Shown here: positions 35,863 through 43,287 of the stretch, piece by piece
How positions within the stretch are numbered: the first letter of the stretch is position 1
Layout: every line of letters begins with the position of its first letter
DNA from: Promethearchaeota archaeon
GTDB taxonomy: Archaea > Asgardarchaeota > Lokiarchaeia > Sigynarchaeales > SOKP01
NCBI GenBank assembly: GCA_014730295.1
Contig: WJIN01000269.1
Span: forward strand, 1-56,648
Length of the DNA stretch: 56,648 bases
Direction: 5' to 3'
Program-made: the position numbers and the translations under genes
Notes under the pieces: model-generated
The model's input: the letters and a program-made list of their open reading frames with translations, nothing else
Told to the model about the DNA's origin: nothing
Database searches by the model: none

Positions 35863-37143
35863 TTACGGTTTTAAGTCATCTGAAAAGTAATACGGTGTCA
35901 GAATAGGGAAAAATTCTCTGTTTAACTCTTGAAAAACCTTTTCCGGTATTAGTGACCCATCTTCTGGAGGGTTCTTATATATTTGCTTTAGTTGTTTCAC
36001 ATACTCTCGCATCTCTAGTTTCAAGAAATAAGTACCTTTTTGCGCAATTATTACTAAGTAATAGGGTTCACGATATTCTACGATTATAGCTCTATCACCG
36101 AATTTTAAAGAATCTATTCCTGCCTTGGATTTGGCGACTTCCTCACCCACATTACTAAATGCTATAGTGAGCCCGCCAATGAGCTGCGAAGTAGCTCCAC
36201 TCTCGTTGAAATCAGCGAATTCATCAGAAAGGGGTTTATAATAATGCGTGATTCCCGCATCATCTACAAGACTAACGGCTTGTACATTTGGGGGTACTAA
36301 TCCTATCAACTCGGGATCTACAAAATGTGGAATACTGATTAGGAGTAAAGCTACGACGAAGATGGGAGTATTATAGGTTGAAAATTCTACTCCCACAGCA
36401 TCAAGTATACCTTCTGTAAATTCGAATATTATATTTATGAAGAGAAGAACGATTCCCGCAAATTGTAAACCTCCTAAAATTCTTGCCCGATCACTATGGT
36501 GAAAAAATGCTTTTGACATTCGAATTCCGATTAATAATACCGTCAAAAATACACCAATTGCACCGATTTGAACTAAAGTTCGTAGAAAAATTTGAAATGC
36601 GGTATTAGTCCCATAATCCATCGCGAATAGTGAATACACATTTTTAAGACAATAGGGAATAATACAGAGCGTGATGAATATCATCAGTCCAGGACGAGGA
36701 CTTTCTCTGTCATTCAGTTCAAAATGGAAAAACAAGAAGAATATGGAAAGCGTGGAGGTTAAAAGTTGGATTTCGAAAAGCCAAGTCTGTGGAACAGAAC
36801 CGCCAGGATTCCAATTTGCCCATCCAAAGAAATAAGAGGTCATAGACAAGAATAATCCCACCAGCAGAAAGATTAAAGAAGTCAACCCGTATTTGAAAGC
36901 TCGATAAGAAAGTAAAGATGCAAAGAACAGCATTATTACGGCTAATGTGAAAAAATAGGGCGAGAATGATCCTATCTGTGCATATACAACATTGCTCTCA
37001 AACCAAGATTCAAAAATGAAACTTGTAAAAAGTAAATATATACCCGCAAAAATACTCATAATTACTGAGATAAGAAGGATATATTCTTTCGCGCTTTTGA
37101 GAAAACCGAATAGATTACTTGAAAAAGATGTTTTTTTGTTCAT
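35863..37143 (-). CDS. 8-TM membrane protein with C-terminal longin-like domain
   Basis: A 426-residue protein. About eight hydrophobic helices occupy residues 18-280, the first after a short basic N-terminus. Residues 286-395 form a cytosolic longin-like domain: strand VQAVSLVDDAG, strand THYYKPL, helix SQLIGGLTIAFSNVGEEV, strands DSLKFGDRAIIVEYR, PYYLVIIAQKG and TYFLKLEM, then a final helix. This order also occurs in the receptor-like protein at 4586 and the MFS-like carrier at 11266, though the membrane parts differ. It lies on the minus strand behind ThiN and the RING gene with gaps of 117 and 73 bases, possibly one transcript. The function is unknown; a sensor is a reasonable guess. Confidence 0.7.
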   Translation of the reverse strand: MNKKTSFSSNLFGFLKSAKEYILLISVIMSIFAGIYLLFTSFIFESWFESNVVYAQIGSFSPYFFTLAVIMLFFASLLSYRAFKYGLTSLIFLLVGLFLSMTSYFFGWANWNPGGSVPQTWLFEIQLLTSTLSIFFLFFHFELNDRESPRPGLMIFITLCIIPYCLKNVYSLFAMDYGTNTAFQIFLRTLVQIGAIGVFLTVLLIGIRMSKAFFHHSDRARILGGLQFAGIVLLFINIIFEFTEGILDAVGVEFSTYNTPIFVVALLLISIPHFVDPELIGLVPPNVQAVSLVDDAGITHYYKPLSDEFADFNESGATSQLIGGLTIAFSNVGEEVAKSKAGIDSLKFGDRAIIVEYREPYYLVIIAQKGTYFLKLEMREYVKQLKQIYKNPPEDGSLIPEKVFQELNREFFPILTPYYFSDDLKP

Positions 37144-37260
37144 TTTAATCCAAGCATTTTATTTTAGTTTATGAATAATAAATAGAGAGAAATTAACCTA
37201 TTTAAAAATGTGTGAAACAGTTCCAAAAAACCGAAATTGTATAGGGAAATAAGCCTCATA

Positions 37261-37842
37261 TTACTCCACTGACTCATCTTGATGCAAAATTTCCACAATA
37301 ATTTCTAATTTCCGAATCATATCATCTGCGTCTTGAGCAAATAACCGCATCATCGCTTCTTTACCCATTGCACCTTTATCCCAAATTATGTCTGGAATTC
37401 TTCCTAATTCATCAATAGTTTTCTTTATTAACCATTGCATAGTAGAATGTTCCCGTTTCTTAACCTCTTCTGGTTGTTCCTCTCTAATTATTTCCCGTAA
37501 TTGTAAATCGGAGTGCTGCTCAAGTCTGGTGATTATATTTGGAAGATATTTCAAATTCATCACAACAGTGATTTTCTTATCAAATTGTTTAGCTGTAAGA
37601 ATGAGTCTTGCTGTATGATCCGACACACCAAATTTAATATCTCCACACGCTTTTGGAAAACCTCCTATAACCGTAATCCGACCTTCAATAGCGGCAATCT
37701 TTTCTTCAGACTCTGCATTCCTAGTAGCTACAGATATATTTGTTCTTACCTCTGGAATTAGCACGCTGAATGTTTGTATGCTAGAAAAATAATTATAAAT
37801 AGCTCTAACTTGATTAATTGCCTCTAATTTGATATTCTTCAT
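37261..37842 (-). CDS. thiN: Thiamine-phosphate synthase domain protein ThiN
   Basis: A 193-residue stand-alone ThiN domain. Recognisable blocks: LIPEVRTNISVATRNAES, then EGRITVIGGFPKACGDIKFG, DHTARLILTAKQFD, STMQWLI and PDIIWDKGAMGKEAMMRLFA. In archaea ThiN joins the pyrimidine and thiazole halves of thiamine, usually fused behind ThiD; here it is free, and no ThiD or other thiazole-branch gene is visible. Lone ThiN proteins have also been proposed as regulators of thiamine genes, often fused to a helix-turn-helix, which this one lacks. ThiC lies about 2 kb away. Family firm; enzymatic role likely but not certain. Confidence 0.85.
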   Translation of the reverse strand: MKNIKLEAINQVRAIYNYFSSIQTFSVLIPEVRTNISVATRNAESEEKIAAIEGRITVIGGFPKACGDIKFGVSDHTARLILTAKQFDKKITVVMNLKYLPNIITRLEQHSDLQLREIIREEQPEEVKKREHSTMQWLIKKTIDELGRIPDIIWDKGAMGKEAMMRLFAQDADDMIRKLEIIVEILHQDESVE

Positions 37843-37915
37843 AACTGTTCACAGTATTCTTTAATGACAAAAAATGAAAGAAATAATAAAAAATCAGAGA
37901 TAATTAGTAAAAAAT

Positions 37916-38485
37916 TCATTTAGATCTTTCAAAAGCCCATCTTGCTTTATCTTCTAATCCTAATGCTTGGTAAGATCTTCCTAAATAAAGCCACGCGTCT
38001 GGAAATTCAAAGTCCTGTTTCACCAATTTGAATAGATGATTAATTGCCATATCATATCGTCCTCGTAGAAAATTGATTTTTCCCCGTAGAAACATTATAT
38101 CGTGCTTTTTATCTTCATCATTCGCAAAACCATCTAACATTTCTAATGCTTTCTTATATTCTTTCTGTTTAGTTAATTTCTCAACAACTTCGATTGTTTT
38201 AAGAAAGACCATATTCTTACATATTTCTTTGATCTTTTTCTTATTTTCCTCCTCCATCTGGAGTTTGAGAGTTTCCCGTTTTTCCTGCTCTTTTTTTTCT
38301 ATATAGACCTGGAACTTTTGAATAATGGTATCATCGTACTTAGTGTTGCATAAAGGACATTTTAACGAATGCGTTAACCATTCCCTTAGGCACGAAGTAT
38401 GTGCAGCGTGACCGTTTGGGCATTCATCATACTTCTCGGAATTTTCATCAATAGGAAGATGGCAAATAATACAAGAGGTTGGCAT
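37916..38485 (-). CDS. RING-H2 finger protein with coiled coil and TPR-like repeats
   Basis: A 189-residue protein with a complete RING-H2 finger: C5-x2-C8-x13-C22-x3-H26-x2-H29-x2-C32-x10-C43-x2-C46. W36 sits where E3 ligases contact their E2. A charged coiled coil (about 55-95) follows, then TPR-like helices (about 108-189: YKKALEMLDGF, GRYDMAINHLFKLV, PDAWLYLGRSYQALGLEDKA). Established: Asgard archaea encode ubiquitin-like systems with small RING proteins. Inferred: a substrate-binding E3-type adaptor. No E1, E2 or ubiquitin gene is in the window. It is divergent from the roadblock-GTPase gene across 165 bases and may share a transcript with ThiN. Confidence 0.85.
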   Translation of the reverse strand: MPTSCIICHLPIDENSEKYDECPNGHAAHTSCLREWLTHSLKCPLCNTKYDDTIIQKFQVYIEKKEQEKRETLKLQMEEENKKKIKEICKNMVFLKTIEVVEKLTKQKEYKKALEMLDGFANDEDKKHDIMFLRGKINFLRGRYDMAINHLFKLVKQDFEFPDAWLYLGRSYQALGLEDKARWAFERSK

Positions 38486-38650
38486 TTGATAGTTTCTATC
38501 AGTGTTTTATTACAATTATATTATACTAAACATATAACTCTAAATTATTATATCTAGCGAGCATTTTTAAGAATGTTCTTTTCGAAAAAAGATTAAATTG
38601 AAATACCATCATAATTGTTAAAATAATAATCACACATAAGGAAATTCTAT
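38486..38650. promoter_or_regulatory. Divergent promoter region with inverted repeats
   Basis: This 165-base AT-rich spacer must serve both the RING gene (minus) and the GTPase gene (plus). It contains GATAG-ttt-CTATC at 38488-38500, three bases from the RING start codon, so a small hairpin could form in that mRNA. It also contains AAGAA-tg-TTCTT at 38569-38580 near the middle. Function is unproven. Confidence 0.35.
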
Positions 38651-40213
38651 ATGTCTATCAACCTTACAGAACTCTTTGAAACCCTCTGCAATAATTTTTT
38701 TCAAGTAAACGATGAGGTAGATGCGATAATTGTTTCTGATATTGACGGACTCACGATATTTGGCGAAAAAAGGGAGGAAGTAGATCTGGAAATCGTGTCA
38801 GTGCTTACTTCAATTGTCCATCCTGTATTGGAACGGATTCGGGATGAATTTGCCTTCCAACAATTCGGCACTGCTTCGTTTGATACAGAGGAACATAGAT
38901 TATTATTTATCTCCATTGATGAAAAAACAACATTAAGCTTGGTTATCGATCCGATGGCGTCTTTAGACAAAGTCTCTCCTTATGCGTATTTTTTAGCCGA
39001 AAAAACCGCACGAATATTAAAAGCAGAACAAGATGATATCATCCAACTTGAAATACCTAATTTCGAATATGAGGCAGAACGAGCCCAACAGCTCAGAAAT
39101 CAAATTTATCAACTCCGATTAGATACAGGGAGAAAGTTTCGATTTAAATTTATTATTATCGGTGATCATGAGGTTGGTAAGACCTCGATCGTTCGCCGTT
39201 TCGTAGAAAATAAATTTACTCATGATTATCGTGCTACAATTGGTTTAAATATTCATACCCATTCCATCAACTTTTTAGAAAACGATGTAAAGTTTTCCAT
39301 TTGGGATATCGGAGCTCAAAAGTACTTTAAACGATTTCGGAAGACCTATTATATCGGCGCGCAAGCAGCATTCATCGTGTTTGATTTGACCGTTAGAGAA
39401 TCATTTGAAAATGTGATTTCATGGGTTGAAGAAATTGATAAATTCCTTAATACTGAGGATTTACCAATCATTTTAGTGGGAAACAAGTCCGATCTAGTTG
39501 AGGAGAGAGTGGTAGAATACCAAGAAGCCGTTCAGATGACAAATCGTCTGACTGAAAGGGGTAGTACGAATATTTCTTATATAGAAACCAGCGCACTTAC
39601 GGGTGATAATATTCACGATGCTTTTCGATTAATTTCATATCATTATATTGCCAAAAGCAAAGAAATTGAAGAACAAAAACTTAAGGTGGATGTATTGGAG
39701 GAAATTCAAGAAATATTACCATTAAAGGATCAATTAGTTATCACATTCTTGACGGAAAGCCGATATTTTAGCCCCGCCTTACAAATCCTCAATTCTACCT
39801 TATCAGAGTATAAAATGACCAATAAAGTCGAAGATAAAAACAAACAAATCTATGAATACGAGAACGGTATAACTTTACATAACCATTCCTATGAAAATAT
39901 GGAAATAGGGAAATCTGACGGTATCTTTTGTATATTTGACGCCAGAAATCGAGAATCTATCAAACCTGAATGGAAAAACATCATCATTAAAATAATTGAG
40001 AGAATTGATGAGAAAAAAGTCATTTTAGTGGGGATTAGAGTGTCTGAAAACGCTGATTGGTCTAAAATTTTGGAGGAATTTGATATAAATGAATATTTGG
40101 AGAAAAAAATGGTGTCGTTTCTGTTTTTTAAGATAGGAGATGAATATCGGTTGGAAATATTTGATCAACTAAAAGTTATGTTTAGCACGATTGAATCTAT
40201 ATCTCACACATAG
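38651..40213 (+). CDS. Roadblock domain - Rab/Ras-like GTPase - pseudoGTPase-like domain protein
   Basis: A 520-residue three-part protein. Residues 1-125 look like a roadblock/LC7 domain (VDAIIVSDIDGLTIFG, then IVSVLTSIVHPVLERI and paired strands). Residues 165-335 are a Rab/Ras-like GTPase: GDHEVGKTS (171-179), T196 of switch I in ATIG, DIGAQ (219-223), NKSD (278-281), TSAL (313-316). In the DxxG motif the invariant Gly is Ala222. Residues about 345-515 resemble a degenerate GTPase: SDGIFCIFDARNRESI and KKVILVGIRV echo core strands, but P-loop and NKxD motifs are absent. Ends six bases before the opposing leuB-like gene. Confidence 0.82.
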   Translation: MSINLTELFETLCNNFFQVNDEVDAIIVSDIDGLTIFGEKREEVDLEIVSVLTSIVHPVLERIRDEFAFQQFGTASFDTEEHRLLFISIDEKTTLSLVIDPMASLDKVSPYAYFLAEKTARILKAEQDDIIQLEIPNFEYEAERAQQLRNQIYQLRLDTGRKFRFKFIIIGDHEVGKTSIVRRFVENKFTHDYRATIGLNIHTHSINFLENDVKFSIWDIGAQKYFKRFRKTYYIGAQAAFIVFDLTVRESFENVISWVEEIDKFLNTEDLPIILVGNKSDLVEERVVEYQEAVQMTNRLTERGSTNISYIETSALTGDNIHDAFRLISYHYIAKSKEIEEQKLKVDVLEEIQEILPLKDQLVITFLTESRYFSPALQILNSTLSEYKMTNKVEDKNKQIYEYENGITLHNHSYENMEIGKSDGIFCIFDARNRESIKPEWKNIIIKIIERIDEKKVILVGIRVSENADWSKILEEFDINEYLEKKMVSFLFFKIGDEYRLEIFDQLKVMFSTIESISHT

Positions 40214-40219
40214 GGTCAA

Positions 40220-41287
40220 TTAATTTTTTAGAAGATTCTTGAGCTTCTCACTGATTAGGTCACCCATTTGAGTGGTTGTGAGTGTATCTAGCATTTCATT
40301 TTCAATATCGATGGTTCGACCTTCATTTAATGCTTCTTCTACACTTTTTTCTATATCCTGGGCGATTTTTTCTTGCTTGAATGATTCTTCGAGCATTAAT
40401 TTCACACTTAAGATTGTCCCAATAGGATTCGCGATATTTCTACCCGCGATATCGGGGGCTGACCCGTGGATCGGTTCATACATTGACACTTGACCCGGAT
40501 GGATGTTTCCGCTTGATGCCATCCCCAGACTCCCTATTAAAAACGCACCCTCATCGCTGATGATATCTCCAAATAAATTCCCTGTAACAACTGTTTCATA
40601 ATCGTACGGACTACGGATTAACCATTGGCAAAAAGCATCAACATACATGTTTTCCTTTTCCAGTTCCGGATAGGTTTTTCCAATTTGTTCGAAAATTTCT
40701 CTCCATAATTGACTAGGCTTTAAAATATTGGCTTTATCTACTGAAGTTATTTTCTTATGATTATGCTTTTTTGCAAATTGGAATGCATATTCAATAATTC
40801 TCTCACAGCCACTTTTCGTGTATATCATATTATTAATGGCAACTTCCTTTTTCATAATACCACCGATATTGGCATAAAGGCCTTCAGTATTTTCCCTCAC
40901 GATGGTAAGGTCAATCCCCTCTCCGATATATTCGTCTTTAAGAGGACACCGATCCCTTAGTGCATTATATAGCTTTATCGGGCGCAAATTAACATAAAGA
41001 TCTAATCCTTGTCGTATCCCTAAGATCGCAGATTCGGCAACTCCTTGAGGAAGTCCAGGCATTCCTATAGCTCCAAAAAGAAGGGCATCAGACTCTTTTA
41101 TAGTAGTGAATGATTTTTCAGGCAAACTTACACCAGTTTCCTTCCATACTTTCCCGCCTGCTGGTGATTCTCTGAATGTAAAATCCAAATCTGTGTATTG
41201 ATCAACTATTTTTAAGATTTTTATTCCTTCTTCTACGACTTCTGGTCCCACACCATCTCCTTTTGTAATGGCAATTTGAGCTTTCAT
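40220..41287 (-). CDS. leuB: Isopropylmalate/isocitrate dehydrogenase family, LeuB-like
   Basis: A 355-residue beta-decarboxylating dehydrogenase. Signatures: ITKGDGVGPEV at the start, YVNLRPIKLY and VRENTEGLYANIGG for substrate binding, the catalytic-Lys segment TSVDKANILKPS, NLFGDIISDEGAFLIGSLGMASSGNI, and YEPIHGSAPDIAGRNIANPIGTILS for NAD and metal. The length and GSAPDIAG block fit 3-isopropylmalate dehydrogenase of leucine synthesis, but homoisocitrate, tartrate and methylmalate dehydrogenases share this layout and no leuC/leuD gene is adjacent. The family is certain; the exact substrate is probable. Confidence 0.8.
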   Translation of the reverse strand: MKAQIAITKGDGVGPEVVEEGIKILKIVDQYTDLDFTFRESPAGGKVWKETGVSLPEKSFTTIKESDALLFGAIGMPGLPQGVAESAILGIRQGLDLYVNLRPIKLYNALRDRCPLKDEYIGEGIDLTIVRENTEGLYANIGGIMKKEVAINNMIYTKSGCERIIEYAFQFAKKHNHKKITSVDKANILKPSQLWREIFEQIGKTYPELEKENMYVDAFCQWLIRSPYDYETVVTGNLFGDIISDEGAFLIGSLGMASSGNIHPGQVSMYEPIHGSAPDIAGRNIANPIGTILSVKLMLEESFKQEKIAQDIEKSVEEALNEGRTIDIENEMLDTLTTTQMGDLISEKLKNLLKN

Positions 41288-41411
41288 TATGAAATACCTT
41301 TAAAAGTTTGATCATCTTTATTTAACTTGATTTTAGCTAATATTAAATATTAAATGAATTTATTGAAATCCTAAAAAAATACTGCTAAATAAAATAAGAG
41401 ATGATAACACC

Positions 41412-42251
41412 ATGGAAACGGAAATTTATTATTTTTCAGGGACAGGTAATTCGCTCCATGTTGCCAGAGAATTAAAAAAAAGAATTCCCAATACAACATT
41501 AATACCCATTGTTAGTGCGCTTAAAAGCGAGAAGACAACTTCTTTCGCCGATATAGTTGGAATTGTGTTTCCTATTCACGCACATACCTTTCCTTGGGTG
41601 ATAGAGCAATTTTTAAGAAAAAGTAATCTGCGGGGGGCCTCCTACCTTTTTGCCCTTTCAACTCGTGAATGTGCTGATAAGGTCTTTTCTGATATGAACA
41701 AAATTCTCAAAAAACAAGGCATAGAGCTGAATGCTTCTTTTATGGTTAATACGCCCGAAAATTTTATTCCGGTTTTTCCAGTCCCTACAAAAGAAGAGAT
41801 AAACCATTTAGAAGAAGAATTACAAAACCACTTAAATACAATTCAAAATAAGATTTCTAATAAAATACCTCACCATAGAGATACCGGGATTTTAATTTCT
41901 GTGTTTGCAAATACAATACTTCGCATCAGCACTTTCTTATTTCAAAAGACTGGTTATTTTGGATTACAAAAAGCATATTATGCCAATGAGAAGTGTGTGG
42001 GATGTGGAACTTGTGAAAAAGTCTGTTTATCTAATAAAATCAAAATAATTAACGATAAGCCAGTTTGGAACCGAGATATCCCTTGCATGTATTGTTTTGC
42101 ATGTATTAGTTATTGTCCCCAAAATGCGATTCAAGCAAAACGGATGCGAACCAGTAAAAAAGGAAGATACCATCATCCGCAAATTACCGCGAAAGATATC
42201 TCCAACCAAAAATCCTATCCTTTAGGGGATTCTATTTCGATCAAACACTGA
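41412..42251 (+). CDS. EFR1-type flavodoxin-ferredoxin fusion protein
   Basis: A 279-residue redox protein. SGTGNS (9-14) at the N-terminus is a flavodoxin FMN-binding loop, and the first about 160 residues form the flavodoxin-like domain. Near residues 197-240 are two [4Fe-4S] motifs, CVGCGTCEKVC and CMYCFACISYC, followed by the CPQNAI-type end. This order, known as the EFR1 ferrodoxin family, moves single electrons between FMN and iron-sulfur centres; its physiological partners are not established. The C-terminal tail is basic. It lies 56 bases before the ADP-ribosylglycohydrolase gene. Confidence 0.88.
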   Translation: METEIYYFSGTGNSLHVARELKKRIPNTTLIPIVSALKSEKTTSFADIVGIVFPIHAHTFPWVIEQFLRKSNLRGASYLFALSTRECADKVFSDMNKILKKQGIELNASFMVNTPENFIPVFPVPTKEEINHLEEELQNHLNTIQNKISNKIPHHRDTGILISVFANTILRISTFLFQKTGYFGLQKAYYANEKCVGCGTCEKVCLSNKIKIINDKPVWNRDIPCMYCFACISYCPQNAIQAKRMRTSKKGRYHHPQITAKDISNQKSYPLGDSISIKH

Positions 42252-42307
42252 ATTTATGGGCTAATTTCATTAATATTAAAAAGGAAGATGGACGTATTTG
42301 ATTTGAA

Positions 42308-43246
42308 ATGACTCAAATTAATACCAAATCCAAATTCCTAGGTGGGATGATCGGAAGTGCGTTAGGCGATTGTATTGGGGAGTTAGCCTTTCGATATGGG
42401 AACGAAAAAACTCTTCTCACTCAAGTTGCTAAAAAGGACATTATTCGATATACGGATGATACCGCAATGGCAATCGGAATCGCGGAAACTATCATTACGT
42501 CTGAGGGTGACTGGACAACTCAAGACCTTGGAAGAACATTTCATGCCAATTTTAATGAGGAACCTTATCGAGGATATGGGAGCGGACCACCTCAAATCTT
42601 CCGGACAGTAGAACGGTCTGATAAAAATTATCAAGAAGTAGCCAGTCAATTATTTGGTGGAGAAGGTTCATATGGGAATGGGGCTTCTATGAGGATCTCC
42701 CCTTTGGGATTGTTCTATTATGATTCCTCGAATATGTATGGAGTCGCCAAAAAATCTGCGGTTACAACCCACACCCATTCGTGGGGTATTGACGGTGCAG
42801 CGATTCTTGCTAAATTATTAAGTCTTATAATTCCAAAACAACCGGGAGACCTTACTGATCAACAGAAAAATGGGATATTGGATGAATTAATAGAATTCTC
42901 CAACACAGATAAATATAAAAATGTTTTAAAAAGAGTGAAAGAATTAATCCTGCAAGCTAAATCGTTAAAATATGCCGAAGGAATTATAGGATCTGGAGTG
43001 TTAGCATATACCTCAGTTCCGTTTAGTATCTTTGCGTTCCTCTACAATCCAGAATCATATAGAAAAAATCTTATTAATACAGTCTTGCTTTCGAGAGATC
43101 GAGATACTGTGGGTGCGATGGTAGGGGGTTTACTCGGTGCCTATTTAGGGATTGAGGGTATCCCAGATGAATGGATTCAAAAACTTGAAAATAAATCATA
43201 TATTGAAAGTTTAGCCCTCAGCCTTTTTGAACTGAAAAATGATTAG
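42308..43246 (+). CDS. ADP-ribosylglycohydrolase (DraG/ARH3-like)
   Basis: A 312-residue enzyme that removes ADP-ribose from proteins or small molecules. KFLGGMIGSALGDCIGE is the family start, TDDTAMA (49-55) supplies the first metal-binding acids, SYGNGASMRISPLG and THTHSW are further conserved blocks, and DRDTVGAMVGG near the end provides the last Asp pair and Thr, all as in ARH3. It should need two Mg ions and act in the cytosol. It is in the same direction as the EFR1 and LarA-like genes, with gaps of 56 and 41 bases, so co-expression is likely. No ADP-ribosyltransferase is visible. Confidence 0.9.
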   Translation: MTQINTKSKFLGGMIGSALGDCIGELAFRYGNEKTLLTQVAKKDIIRYTDDTAMAIGIAETIITSEGDWTTQDLGRTFHANFNEEPYRGYGSGPPQIFRTVERSDKNYQEVASQLFGGEGSYGNGASMRISPLGLFYYDSSNMYGVAKKSAVTTHTHSWGIDGAAILAKLLSLIIPKQPGDLTDQQKNGILDELIEFSNTDKYKNVLKRVKELILQAKSLKYAEGIIGSGVLAYTSVPFSIFAFLYNPESYRKNLINTVLLSRDRDTVGAMVGGLLGAYLGIEGIPDEWIQKLENKSYIESLALSLFELKND

Positions 43247-43287
43247 AAATTTTATCTTTATTAGGATCCGTATTCAAATTACATAGT

